DNA from: Syngnathus acus
Lineage: Eukaryota; Chordata; Actinopteri; Syngnathiformes; Syngnathidae
Direction: 5' to 3'
Assembly: GCF_901709675.1 (NCBI RefSeq)
Contig: NC_051094.1
Span: 10,038,501 to 10,102,500, forward strand
DNA: 64,000 bases
The position numbers and the translations under genes are program-made. A model generated the notes under the pieces. That model saw only the letters and a list, made by a program, of their open reading frames with translations. It was not told the DNA's origin and made no database searches. Below, in pieces: positions 11,110 to 26,100 of this stretch (position 1 is its first letter; every line of letters begins with the position of its first letter).

Positions 11110-14100
11110 CTGCAGGTGGAAGGATGAGTGGGTGGAATCACAGTGTGTCATCATTGAGTGTCACAAAAAATAAAAACAAAAGTGATATCTAAATATTTTA
11201 TGCAATCTCACCTAATCTAATGCAGAAAATACATTTTGAAAATAAAACCAAACAAAAGTGTCCAGCACAATAAAGTTAAATGAATCAATAACATTGATTA
11301 ATAACCAAGCCCTACTTCAAAATAATAAATTATGGTCCTATTTATGTCATTTTGGTGGTAGTTCTGATTCTTAAAAAAAGGGTTGCAGCACTTGGTCTTT
11401 CAATAAATTTTCAAAGTGAGAATGTGATCCTTACACAATGCTGGTGCCACACTTCTCACAGATGTGGTATTTGCTGACTCCTCCCACGGGTGCGCTTGGC
11501 TTTGGAACATTGGGCGATAACTTTCCTGGGAACTTCAATGCAGCCTCTGGAATTACCCACACATACACGGATTGACACTTAGTGACATAGCGATGCTGAA
11601 AGTGTTGCATCAGTGTTTCTGTATTTCACTTGCAACTACACATTTTGTTTTGCTGGCCATCTTCATAAAATAATTCTATTGGTTGGGAAGTATTTCATCA
11701 TCTGCCCTTTACAAATTAAAATAAACTCGGGCGTGTTTGTCTTCTCACAGCTCACATGATGTCGTTCGTGTGGAAGTATAAATTGCACGATACATTTGGA
11801 ATAGGATTTTTCTCCAAATGAAAAGATGCCAGCAGGCAGCTTTAACAAGTGATGTAAATCTTACAGTATTTGACAGAGCAGCTGAAGTTCTTCCAGGCTG
11901 TGCTGATGTAAACCATGCACGCCATTGGACTCGCTCTCTCTCCTGCTGCCAATATACGTGTGAATACTAATTGCTTTCAGTTCAGCTTGTGAACATCAAT
12001 TTTAAGCTGTCCACTACTTTACAGCATGATTGAAGTTACATAAACAACAAAGTATATTTTTGCACTGCCAAACAAACGGGTTAGCTGTGTTGTTCCAACC
12101 TTTCTCGTCGGCCTCCAGAACTTCTTGCAGCATTTTGAATGTGTTGGACTGACGAGGAGCTGTGCGAGACTCCCTATTCTCCTGGATCATTTTGTACACC
12201 TCAGAGTCCTTGTCAAACTTCTGCATGACAACTTCAGAGCTTGAATTACTGTAAAAAATAAATAAACAAACAATTATAACAAAAACGAATCATAATTAAT
12301 AATCGTTTCATCTACCAACAATACACTTGGGCACTGCCTGGTAGAAAGCATTTTCATGACAAGTTGTGTGGATGGAATGTAGAGGAAATTAAAAAAAAAA
12401 AGGGCAGCAGCAGCTGGCTTTGGAACTTTGACCTCTACGCATCGAATCCAAAGTGCACACCACAGGCTTGAGACGACATCATATTTAACACCACTCTAAC
12501 TCACAAACATGCGCCGAGGCTAAGAAAATGGGAGGCCACCATGCGTGTTATCACAACACCTCCGTGTGCTTACATGCAGCCAGTCAGCGCACAGCAGGGG
12601 GTCGTAGCATAGGCCAGCTAATTACGACGGAGCCAAGAGAACAGTAGTGCTGTTTACGAGCACATTCTTCGTTCCCGGTGCGGTGGAAAAAACACATTTA
12701 CTGGCCCTTCCACACTTGATGTGGAAGCACTTTCACCACCCACTAAAAAAACATCAATTGATATAGCAACTGAAAGACAAATATGTGTGGAGAGCGAACT
12801 GCCGAGTGGCAGCTGTCACCTCGAACCGGGTACACCAGTCGAGTCAGGTGTGCGATGATAACAACAAACACGCAATCGCTCAGTAGCCAAGTGAGATTGT
12901 GAGCTGACAGCTAAATTGGCCTGATGGCTGACCCGCCTATCACTGTGAGACAATGCCAAGCCTTTACCATTTAACTTCCATATTCTCGACGAGATGTGAA
13001 GAGCTGATGCACTTGTTTATTTCGCAATCTTCATTTTGAAATGGTTCCAATGACATATAAATTTGACGGTCTGACTAAAAGCCAGCGGAGCAAAACATTT
13101 CAAAGGTTTGGCGAAAGCACAAAGGCAAGGATGAAAGAATGGAATTTAATCAAAACTAGTCATGGCTCCATTTATCTGGAGAACAAATAGCAGTGAGGTG
13201 AGGCATGGTTCACTAAAGTCACTGTGGCATTCACCGCGTGGTGCCACTAGGTTCATTACACAGTGTAATGGCTTCTTCCAAAGCAGACAGACAAAACAGG
13301 AACGCTTGACTCTCTAAAGAATGATGGTCAAAGGTGAATCACTTCACCACAACGACGTTTGAATGTGCAATGTCATACAAGATGGATGTGGCTGAAACCA
13401 GAGACAGCAAATGGACAAGACAACAAAAATACAGTCAAAGCAAAGGTTCAGACTCTTTCCTCTGTATCCCTGAACATGGCTCTAATTAAAAACAGACACG
13501 GAAAGCCCAAACTCCAAGTTCTCCACACGCTCGCTCAGCTCCACCCTCAGCAATTCCATTTCCTTTCTACGTCGGTCACCATCCCGTCTGAGAGCAAATG
13601 CAAAGTATTGGTGGACCAGGAGGAAACAAAATAGCAGCAGATAGGATGACAGCAAAAAGCAGGAGACTGCGGGAATGCGTCAAAGACCAAAGTTGGACAA
13701 AATTTCATCCAGATTGAAATGTGGCCAATATTTCTGGAATGTTTGAGACAACTACATACCAGACTAAAAGTAGGGAGCGGATATAAGCTCTGTATATGAA
13801 CCCTTTAAATGCAGATGATGTTTCTTAAAGCAGCTCATGTTTAAGCGACAACATCTCCATCAATTAAATACACTTTAAATGGCAGCACTCACCTTAGTGA
13901 GAACAAAGACAGAACAGAAGTACACAACCACACTTACTCCTGGTAATTCAACATGCATAGAAAAAAAAAAACATTGCTGTGCACACACAGCCAGATGCAT
14001 AGCAGACAACTACGGTATCAAGAGCAGACACGACTGAAAAACCAGAGTTTGACGAAAAGGTGTGTCCCTAGTCTGCAACTCATTGGCCGCAATGCATAAA

Positions 14101-17100
14101 TGGGTGGGTCGTAGTGGTTGCGATTGGCTAAGGAGAAGCAGAGAGGGGCTTAGTGTACACTGTGCAGGCTGGGGGGTTCAAACTGGAGGCCAATTAGGGG
14201 AAATCGAACATTTTGGGAACACTGGATGTTTGCATATGACTGCTTTTGCTGACACATCAACTGTGGTTTCCCAACTGGGGCCAAAGTCCACCCTTGTCCA
14301 ATGTGGAAAGACACAAGCAAAAGAGGAGAAACAATGGACACAAAAGATGGCAGGACTGACACATCACAGCTACACCAGCTTATCAGAACTTGTGAGGTGT
14401 GTGTGGCACCCTCACGGATGTCTTTTCCAGGAACCGGGCATGTGTTTGCAGCTGCAATGAGCCGCAAACAGCTGCAGCTATTGCACACTCGATGGAGACA
14501 TTGGTCTGACAGCTCGTTTGCAATTTCAACACGGGCCTTTGGCACAAGGGAACAATCTACGGTGATACAGATGGAATGTCTGTGGATCTGATTTCAACCC
14601 AGAGGAATTCTGGATACGGGAAACATTTAAAAATCTGCGGTTGAGACCCCCAAGATTTTAGCTGTGGATTGGGCAAGAGAGTATCGTGGGTTCAACACCA
14701 GCCATTGATCAAACACAGAATATGTGCATGCGTAAATACAAGCCCACTGAATGGGAAAATAATTCTGAAAAAGTGTAGACAGCCTTGCACTAAAAATCTT
14801 GAAGCAAAAAGTCAACTCGTCAGATCAATTCAATTGAATGAGAGGTCTCCAGCCTCAGTCTGAAACTAACACATGCCCAATGGTTGTGGCCCCCACCCTG
14901 GCTTCGGACATGCGGCGCTGACTTGGCAGCCCAATAATTGAAACCTTGCACCAAATTCCATATGAATGGCAATAGACGGCAAGAAGAATGAAATATTGAC
15001 GCTTGAGACAAAGACCAAACAGCATGCCCGCCACACTTTGGCATATTGCGATCATATTATTTAGCAATGTCACTCCACTATATAAGCAGACAGTACTGAT
15101 GACAATGCATTACAAAACCAAAAATACAGGTACAATGTATATAGTATTTATTTACCTGCGATAAGGAGACATGTGCACATCCTGATCAATGGCACTATGA
15201 GGTGAGTTGTGTCCCGGTGGGGTCGGGGTTCTGCTGGACAAAGAACTATTTCTGTAGTCTGAAGGAGAGAAGTCCTGTGAAGAAAGGGCAAGAAGCAGTG
15301 TTAGTCAGCAGCAAAAACTAACAATAATTAAGCTTGTAGAGATAAAGTAACAGTTATAAGTGACATGAAGTGCTTATAGCCACAAATCTTGTTTAAATGA
15401 AGTCTAAACACTTCATTAACACAAACACAATCATTACAGTATTACCAAAACAGTTGTGGTGTCCTTCGATAGGAATCACAGCCCGCATTCTTTTGCTCCC
15501 CAGGCAACACATTCACAGCAACTTACCTCAGCGTTTATTTTATCATGATTAGACTGTGGAGTATTTTTGGACTCGAGTCCTATCAGTGTTACAAATAAGG
15601 GCACAAGTGACATTGGTCCGATGGGAAAAGAATCTTGAACTTAAGTGGCAGGATATTTCAAAATCAGTCACAATACTTAAACAAAGCCCAATTTCACAAA
15701 AATTAGAAGTTGCAATACTGCACAAATCAGCATGTTTTTTTCCCTATACGTACTTTGGACAGAAGAGGGCGTTGTATGCCCAGTAGAGACAAGAGACACA
15801 TAAACAGATGAACTGGGCTGAATCATTTTAATTGTTGCTGTTCCAAGCATAAAAAAACAAGCACCCACAAAGTTACAGAATGGGCAAAGGTTGAGTGATT
15901 TAGCTATAATTATGTCATAAGACTTCATGAGTGAGCCAACAGTCAGCACACCTGTACTTAAAGTTTGCACGCACATAACTCACACTAGACTCTTTTATAC
16001 TCAGGAATCACAACAAATAAATCGGGTGTCCACCACAAAATATATTGATCCCATTTGTCTAGTCAGTCCACTGCTGTCACATTCAAACTAAAATATTCTT
16101 AAAGTAGTTTCCAGATCCTGTGAGGAAACAAAGCTCCCATTTTCAGATTGGTGCTGCGTGCCATGACGCCTTTACTAAAAATGATCACAGACGCAGCTCG
16201 CTGGGATTCTTCCCAGGATAATCCCTAACAAAATAACTGCAGCCTCAAAAAAATCACTTATTCCATACGACGAGTACAATAATGTAGAGGCACCTATGTG
16301 AGCCCATCTCAAGGTCATATACCTGACAAACGTGCATCTCTTCAGGAAGACCCAATGAGAAGCCATATAATGGCGCAGATGAATCCTCACTAATGCAAAC
16401 CAATCATGTGTTATGTAACTGTCTGGCTGCTTCGTATGAATCTTCATACTCTCCAACGGCAGCTGTTTTATTTTTTTTTCTTCTCAGTGAAAATCCCAAC
16501 AGAGATCTATGAGACTCAAGAGGAATGCAGTTTGGTAAAGAAAAACAAAAAGAAGAAGGAAAACAAACCAATGGCCTCTGAAGGCTTTAATTGCAGTAAA
16601 CATAGTGCAGCTGGAAAGTGCTTGGGATCAGACTCACTAAACTGCTTGGAAAACCATTGCTTGGTCCCATTGTGCATCTAGGTATGCAATGTTTTACAAA
16701 ATGAATGAACTTGTCGGTATTGGAAATATGGCTTTCATTTCAGCAATCTTTCTCCCTCCCCAAAGAAAATTCAATACATAGCTAATTGTGGTAATGATTT
16801 GATTCAGTTTGATTCAAAGCACCCACACCTTTCAAATCAAAACCGATTTTCCGATTCAGTTGCAATAGCTAAATGAATACTGTACATATCTGAGAACAAA
16901 AGGTCCAACAATTGAGTATTAACTTTGTAAAGACAGAATTTCTGATACACTTGCAATGGACGTCGAAAGGCATTTCACAAGAGTCATTAGTTGTTGTTGA
17001 GTATTTTTACGCTTTCACACAAACTCCCTTGTCTGTGACTCAGGATTTGGACTCCGGATTAAAACTTGGCCTTGATGCTTGGTGTATTTAACCAAACAAA

Positions 17101-20100
17101 ATACAGTATGACATAATACAGCATGGCATATAATTTAGTTTGAGAGTAATATGAATGTTTATATTCAAAAGCTAACCAAGTCTCTGATTATTGACCAGAT
17201 CAAGAAACAAAACCAGGAAACGGTAAACTCAAGAGAGAGCAGCTGTTTCCGATCAAGCCCAACTGAGATGCTGGGGATGGTGCCAGTCGAGGGGCCTTGA
17301 GTCTGGCTCCAAGCGAGCCACTCTGCATCATCATTACCACCCTGTGGATTCAATTACAGGGCATGGGACAGCGCTGCACAGTACAGATGCTCACGATATT
17401 TTATTTTGGGATACTTAGTTGGTTTTGCCATTAGAAAGTGCAATGTCTGTTCATCCATTTCACACCGCATAGCGTGAATGATGAATAACAATGTGGGACA
17501 GCCAACTTACTAATTAGGCCAAAAACTACCCTTAAATTATGAAAGTGTGAATATGCAGTGTTTATTACGCAGTTATTTTCTTTGTTGGAGGTCTTGTCAC
17601 TGATTGCCCAAGCCTTGTAATTATGTTTTAGCTGTAGCGCAAAACTGTGCTCACATTCTGCAACAGAGATCACAACAGTAAGAGAATCTGGTTGCATTGC
17701 AAATTATATCAGTCAGTCTAATTCTTTAAAGGTTTATGGTCTCATATTTTTTTATTACAAGATCTGAGGTCATAGGTCTCAGATGTCTCATACAGTATAT
17801 GGACACTGTAAACTTTTAAAGCAGGGAACTTCAAGAAATAATCTGTTAATTATTAACATAGCGTTCTCCATTGTGCAGGTTAGCCAGGTCTGAACTACAT
17901 TCTGCAGTACTCGGGGTGGAAAACCGCATGATCGATTTGTAAAAAAAACAAAAAAAAAGGTGAAATCTACCATATTGTGAAATCAGAGACTTCAACCAGA
18001 TGTCAGTGATAAACATGCATACACACCTATATGCATATCCACACATAGTATAAATTATTATACTTTTTTTTTTTTTTTACAAATTCCAGGAGGAAATATT
18101 ATTTTTTGTATTACAAATTCCAGGAAGAAATATTCAATTTGCCTGTACTTTGTTTTTATGTTATATCCAACATTCACGTTTTTAATGTTGTACTTCATAT
18201 GCACAAATAAGTTGTGTGCAAATTAGATCTTCTATTGCTGGAAAATGTGTTGTGACATTCCACACGTTTACATGGAAGGGATAAATATTTCAAAATTGTC
18301 AAAATGTACTAATATTTGCATATTTTTAAATCTCACTAAATCGATATTGGAGTATTTAATTAATTTTATACTGACTCAATTCGGAACCTGAGAATCAATA
18401 CTGAATTGAACCACAACCCAAAGAGTCTCAATCAAATCGTGATCATTAATGTCCAGCAAAATTCTGCATGGGTTTCACTCTGGGTCTGCAAGGATCCAGT
18501 TTTTTTAACAAAGAGTCTTGTAAGAAACTGGGGCTTTTGACTCTGCATCCACTATTAGTACCAAATAGGTTTCTTGGCTCAAACTTTCAGTACATAGCGC
18601 AACATTCATTAACATGGAATAAAGTGATGCTGGTACTAATCCCTCCCCCTGTCTTGATTTTCTGGCCACACACAGTGAGGCTACTCCTGATACAAACCAT
18701 CTGTAGAAGATTACTGGCCAAACGAACAACAGTAGACAACAGGGGTGATGAGCAACGTGTCACCGAGTTCACAATAGCTGTACAAGACATAAAAAAAAAA
18801 TATGATTTTAAAATAGACGATGTGCGGGAATTGTGACAAATGCAACAAGTACTTTTAGACTACCGATATAAATCTTGTCAACATACTGTAGTTTTAGTGT
18901 CATTGCTCATGTCACGAGTACAGAGCAACAAAATTCATTTTACAGTTTCGACATGACCAAGGAACAAAAAGATAGTGGCGCCTAATGGGGAGGATAGGTG
19001 AAGGATGACTGCTGGTGTATAAAAGAGTAGTATGATTTAACAGCAGAACAACACTTCTGATTAAAAACATAATAATAAAAAAATACAGTACTTTGGAAGA
19101 CATGAGACTTGCAATACAGTTGCAACAAAGGCCTTTCAGTAACTAACAAGAAACAATGTGGTAGGTCTGTGGTTTTTCAAAGGCATAAGGACTCTTGCGA
19201 GAATACAATTATAATACAGCCAAAGACTCATAATTTCTAGGGGAATTTGTCAGAATTCTGAAAGTCAATCACATAGAATGGTATGCAGAACTTGAAATCT
19301 GGTCACAGTCACAAAAACACAATTGTGCTCAAATGTCCCACAATTTCAGCCATGGCAACATTTAACATAAAACAGACTTAGTAGTGTGTACTGCTGGCAA
19401 GTTGGCATCAGCTATTGCACGAATACACTCGAGTTATACATGCATTTCCCTTGGCAACTTTTGAAATGTTGACACAACTCAACCACCTTCATAAACATCT
19501 CATCTCTTCCCGCCTACATAAAACATGCCAGGGGCTGCAAAGCAGGGGGGGAAAAGTTTCCCGCTCTGGGGAGAGGAAAATAAACCAGGCTGATCAATTG
19601 GTGGGGATGAGGAGAGGCATGCTGCCTGCAGAGGCTACAATGGCTCCCAAGCTTAAAGGCTACAAGTCCTTGTGAAAAAAACCTCTTCATTCACAGGGCT
19701 CACTGTAGAAGAAGGAAGAAAATATGCCTTCAACGTGGCCAATGCCAGCTCAACTCTTAACACTGCCAAATGTGCAGCTCCACTCAGAACTAAAATGAAT
19801 TCCTTGATTGCTGAATGCAAGCTATGTATTATTTCGAAGGTTATAACAGTACTTCTATTATCATCACATGTTACGTAAAGGAAAGGAAGTGACACCCTCA
19901 AGCAGCATTGAATGCTTCCTGAAAAAACATGCACTTACATAACAATGGTGGACACCTGAGGAAAAGTGCTTGGTCCATAAATCACAGCAGGCAAACTTTT
20001 AATCATAATGACATACATACATCACCGTGTCTCATCGTCCAGACGAGCATATGTATGAATGTGCATGTCTGATTTGTTTTGATCTTTTTTCCCAAACAAT

Positions 20101-23100
20101 CAAAAAGAACACAAAAATAAACAACTTAACTTTACAGAAAATGTTACGTCGAAGAAGCGTGAGAAGGAAGCAAACAGTTATCTTAACCTGCCCCTCCTCT
20201 GAATCCAAATCATTTCCTATAAACAACTTGTGTGTTTGTGATTTTAATGTTTGGAATATGTCAAGCACAAAGAGTACTTCTTCACTTCATCTTGACATTG
20301 CAAATTGGTGTGATGTCTTAAATACAGTTTGGCAAAGTCGGCAGGCTCCTTGGTTTCCACAACATGGCACAAGCACCCCCCTTCTTCTAGCTTTCGTCAC
20401 ACAAGGACCAGCCTTGTACTACGTCGGGAAAACCAGCACCAGTCGTACACAGTCTGAACTCATCACAGCCTCTATTGTACGCAGCATTTTCTCAGGATAC
20501 CCAACACCCTGGAAAAGGGGGGATCCTGTTGCGCACATCCCACTTTGCTCGCTGAGGGACCCAAAAAGAAGTGTGGAAAAGCCTTTTAAGCACTTTTCAG
20601 ACAGGCCGATCATTAGATATAGTAGTCTTGTTCAGCTCCCAGTCGGGACAGTGGTCCTTGTCATGGAGCCTCTGCAGTGCACATTTACTGAGCTGCAGTG
20701 TTCCTGCCAGTCCAAGCAGTATAATGCACAGGGCGGCCAAGGCAGGACTCCTCCCGGCCAGTTCCCCAAGGGGCGCTCTGAAAGAACTCAACTCACTAAT
20801 CACAACGCTTCAGTCGGACGCCAATCATTTGAAAACCTCAGCCGACAACGTTCATGGAAACGGGTCAGCCAAAACCCATAACTCATCCACCAGGCTAAAT
20901 GATAGTAGTGGACACCGAAGCTGTCGAGCGCAGATGGCAGGCAGAAATTACATTTTATATCAGCTTACAGGCCAGAAAAGTAGGGAGAGAGAAAAAAAAA
21001 AGACAGGCAAGAATCTCAAATTGTAGTTCAGTTAAAAACAGGGATGCCTCATTTGTAACATTCTGGTAAAGTCACAATTTATGGTGAAAATTTAGAACAA
21101 AGGAAATAACTTGGCAAAGAGAAACCATTTAAAACACGAACCATTGAAGCTATGAATAATCACAAACGTGACGTTGATTGAGATAGACAGCCACAGCCGG
21201 AGCAAGTTCATTCCAATGGCTGAGTGTGCATGCGTGTGTATGTGTTCAGAATTTCCTTTCACAAACAACCAACCCATTATATAATCCCACCTTTTGCACA
21301 ATACGACTCCGCCTAAAGCAGAACTATGCATAACACTGATTACATTTCCACCAAACAGCGATATTTTTTTGTACAAACTCAAATTGAGCATTGAATGACC
21401 AGTAACTATAACCTAAAAAGCTGCCAGTCATTATCTTGTTAAAATTGCTGTGTGCAAAATGTCATTCTCTTTCGTTCGTCTTAACCTTAGATGTGTTCTG
21501 ATGTGTCTGCCGGAGCCAGACATGCAATTACTTTCTGACAGGACACTACTACAGTACTAAGAGTACTTTCTGGAGTATCAGAGGCAGAAGAACCAGAATG
21601 TGAAGTTTAACACCCGAATGAGTCACTGCCTGCCTACGCCCCTGTGTATTAAAAGCAACTGTCATGCTGACGTCACGATGCACCTTGTTATTTTATTGGG
21701 ACATGCCCGATTGCTGTTGTAAAGCGCACTTGAGCCAGTTTTCTTTGAAAGGCACGAGCAAATAAATCAGGGCTCTACTCAATAATGTGCCAACTCGCGG
21801 TATGAAAGCGGCTAGTGCATGAGGATCCCATTTCATTTGTTGACGACAAAGTATGCCAAACTCGAAAACACATTTATTTTTATGAATGTTCTTCGCTTGA
21901 AGCCTCCTGTAGGAAACACTCAAATATTTGGAATTTCAAACCTCTGCATATTTATTTAACTTTATCAAGTGTCCACAAGCGTTATAAAAAGGTCTGGAAT
22001 TCCTTCGGCCATTACAAGGGGTCTTGTATGTTTTCCCTGCTCTGTCATCTCACATGTTCGGTCTTTAGTGAAGCCAAGCATGCACACATAGCTGAAATAA
22101 TTCACAATGAACTTTCCCACAACATGTTCTCTCTAAAGCTCTCTGAAAGCACTGCGGATGCCCCAATCAGGCCCATTTTGGGTTTATTACTAGAACTGTA
22201 AATAAGCGCAACATTGTTTGGTGGCACTCATGATAACCTCAAGCCTCTTCTTAAAATATTTCACTGCTTAGGATAAGAAGTCTTGTGCAAAAGACCTAAT
22301 GTTAAAACCATTCATTTCACAGCAAATATTAAATATAAACTGTTGTCGATCCGAAATGGAAAATATTTAAAAACGTCTAGTTCACAGTGCCATTAATAAA
22401 CAAATATATAACAAACTTTAACATTTCATTCAGATGATGCTTTAATGGACGAGACAGTATGTTTTAGGTTCACTGAAAACAAACCGTCCATTCATCCATC
22501 CAAGCATTTTCCACCACTTATCCCGTTCAGGGTCAGGGGTGAACGGGAGCCTATCCCTGCTGACTTTGTGCGAGGCGGGGTACATCCTGAATTGGCCACA
22601 AGTCATTCACAGAGCTCATATAGACAAACATACGTGTTGTTTGGAATGTGTGAGGAAGTAAATAGAGCACAGAGGGAACCCCAAACGGAAAGGCCGGAGC
22701 AAAGATTCAAACCAAAAACCATAAGGAGCTTCAAAGGGAACTCAAAAATGTTTTGCAAAAACTAACCTGTGAAAGTGGCCTGGACAGTCTATAACTCTTC
22801 TCCTCTGGCGACCATGAGCGAATCTGAACACTGGAATACAAGGAAAGAAAGTCAAGTCAAGTCAAGTTTATTTGTATAGCCCTAAATCACAAGCAGTCTC
22901 AAAGGGCTTCACTTAGACAAAAATTGACAATTATTCTCAAAGCATCAAAGCAAAGTTGTAAGTGAGGTTTGAATATTTGGGCAATAAATAAATAAATAAA
23001 TCTCTCTTTTTTGGGGGGGTGTATAAGATTTTGCAGAGTGTGTTCTTTATGAATTCAATATTTATAAATTGAATTATAATTTATGAAGTATGCAGTTCAG

Positions 23101-26100
23101 GAATAATGTCATGCAAGATGCATTCCCAACCATATTGTTTTGCATTCATGGCCACCTCAAATATAGACTAATGATTAAAATCAAGAAAAAGAAAACCAAA
23201 GCCCAAACAACTCACTGAGGCCCAGAATTTGACCTGTGACCTTTGAAGTTGTCGTAGAGAGTCCGCAAATGGCCAACATACAATAAGTGTGGCGAATGTT
23301 CCACATTCTGCTATTGTTGAAGTGACTGCATATGGAGGAATGTGATATCGTATGCACATCCTTTGTTACTACAGTCAAAGCTTGTGGCCTCACTTTGTTG
23401 TTCTCACACCTATTGACTCTGGATGCTGCAGCGTCAAGAGAGCACTTTGTCCTCTTTTAATCCTATTCAACTTGTCAAACAGAACACTGCTCACAAAAAC
23501 TCAACTACCGCCAGATGGGTAAAGCTAAAGGAGCTTTAAATCGATGGATAAGCGACATTGTTTCAGGATCATTACAAGTTACTACCTCTTGTTGGTGGTG
23601 GTGGTTGTCAATCTCTCCTTCTTGCCATCAGGACTCTCGGGAGGTTGTGGTGAATACGGCACAGGTGACAGCGATGCAGGGCTGGATATGCTGTACTCTC
23701 TATAGTTTTGGTTCTCGTCTCGACTTACTATTACAGCTTCCTGCAAATCATACCATTAAAAAGTACTTCAATATTGGATTCATATTCTATAATTTCTTAG
23801 AAGCACCAAAACATCTTAATGACAGTAAACAGTAAATCATACACACACACAAAATATTTGTGAATAAACATGATTTTAGAGTATAAATTACAAATTAAAT
23901 GTAAAATTCCAAATTAACAGATGACAAAAATAAAACTGACCTGAAAGCGCCCGGTAAGCTGCTCAGGGGTGCTGATGCCATTTGTCTGTTTTGGGCTGGA
24001 GTGTTCAAGCCTAAAGAGACAGAAAATCAACGTTAGCTTTAAAGTCACCTTTATTTTCAATCCTTCGGTTTTTAAGTACAACAATGGTGAAACAATTACG
24101 GCTGCCTAAAAAAAGTCAAATAATAGAGGGTGTAAAAGTTCATATTGAACTTTTACTGTCTGGAATATCGTTTAAAATTACACTATGGAAATTTTTCCGA
24201 GTCCTTTGGATGATGTTCAAGCAAGTCTGTTGGCATGGGACTGTGTCTTTTTCAAAAATGTTCTTCTGATAGCTCTCCTCTTTCCAACTACTGCAGTCAT
24301 TTTAGCTATGAATAAAAACACATTCTGCAAGCAATTTGATGATTAAATTTGAAGAGGAAAAATGGGCAGTTCAGTGGCCAATTCAAACACACAGCGCCCC
24401 CGGAGGATGACTGGCTCTTGGTCAAGCCTGAGGTACTGTAATGAGGCACACAGGAAGGCCTGAATGCCTGTGGTAAATCACACAGAAACACACCAACTCT
24501 CCTTGCCTAGGCTTGCAATACTGTGTGCAGGAAAGAGATGACAAGAAAAGGAAGAAGCACAGAAGCTGAAAATCAGGACTTCTCCAGAGGACGTTAGAAA
24601 AAACGTCAGTGCTGTGAAATGGGAGCTGCGTGACTGAGAATTATTCACTTTTTCCCCTTCGCTTCTTACCTTTGTCAATTTGGTGGCCAACAAACAGATG
24701 TATTCCAGGTTAATGATTACATCAGTGTTGAGTCTATAAGCACTGACATTACAAAGATAAATGTGCTTTTGACAAAAACGCTGAGTGTGACTTTCCACTG
24801 TAGACGTTATCAACATAAATCAGCACTCATCTTGCAAATAGAAGTTCTTCGTAGCCCGTCATCAAAGGGACCTGCCTGAGGCAGATTCCTCAGAGGTGTG
24901 CAGAATAACACTTACTCTCAGAAATGTAAAATAAGAATTGCTCAGGATTGAATTGAAGGAGAAACAATTCCACAACAAGCGTATAAAGCAGGAATGAACA
25001 ACTGGCAGCCAGTTGCAAAAAAGAGGAATATTCAAAAAATGTTTTCTCCAATAACTGGAGAGGAAACCTGAAAAAACTCCAAAATACAAACAAATATTGG
25101 GGGGGGGCTAAAAAATACGTGAATCCGTGGGTGCCTAACCTTAATTATGAAGGGGTTGACTGTAGTTTTAAGTTGTAATATCATCATTCGCCACTAGATG
25201 GTAGACATGGCTTATTTGCACCAATCCCAAATCGATAGCCTGGTCAATTTAAGATCTCGCCATTAAGGATGATGATTGGCTATAAGTGGTCACATGATTT
25301 TCCAGGCGCCATCTTGATACTTTTCTTTCACTGTCTCCAGCATCTAATTCATTTGCTTTTCATGACTTCATAACAAATACTCAAAAAAAAAGTGTGAAGC
25401 TCCAAATATTTCCCAAATATCAGCTAAGAAAGTGTGTCGCAACTTTCTGATGTGAGTGAGAAACATTAAAAAAGAACAATAGAGAATGCATTGTGAATTA
25501 GTTTACGTCAGACATATTTTGTCTAATTGTCCCTTGAGTAAGTTTTTTATACATAAAAAAAATGCTTAAAATCCCCTATTTGCTTGAAGCAATGGTTAAA
25601 AGTCAGGCCGATGCAAATCAGCCCATTTATCCATGCTCATAAATAAGCCGGGGTTATTAAATGGTTTACGGTTATTGCAACACAACCAGATCCTCCAGAA
25701 TTCAGAGCAAACAATAGATCGTTTTGTGAACACACCCTGGGAAGTACAAACACCATTTAATAAGTGCAACAGCCTCTTTAGAGTGTTCCAAGCTCATACT
25801 ATACAGAATTTAAAAATAAAGTGCCATTTTGTTGAAATTAAGCATCTATATGACAATCTTGGGATTAATACACTTGCTTGTACGTTTCAGAGAGTTGTGC
25901 TGAGCTCGGGTCACCTCACTCGCCTGCTGTATTGGATTCAACAAGCAACTCACAAATCATACACCAGTATCATCCATTCAGCTGGTAAAATAGACATTTT
26001 TCACATTCCATCTCAGTTCCCTCACACCTGGAAGTTATTCAGGTGCAGTTAAAACAGACTATAAAAAGACTCAAAAGAATGACACAGATGAAAGTTGCAT

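Noticed and set aside
17165-17360. Minus-strand exon-like stretch (NDDAEWLAWSQTQGPSTG) in pdlim2 intron 5 considered as an extra pdlim2 exon
   Set aside because: The acceptor is fair, but no acceptable donor keeps phase (only GTTTCC or GTTTAC), and the known exons join perfectly without it.
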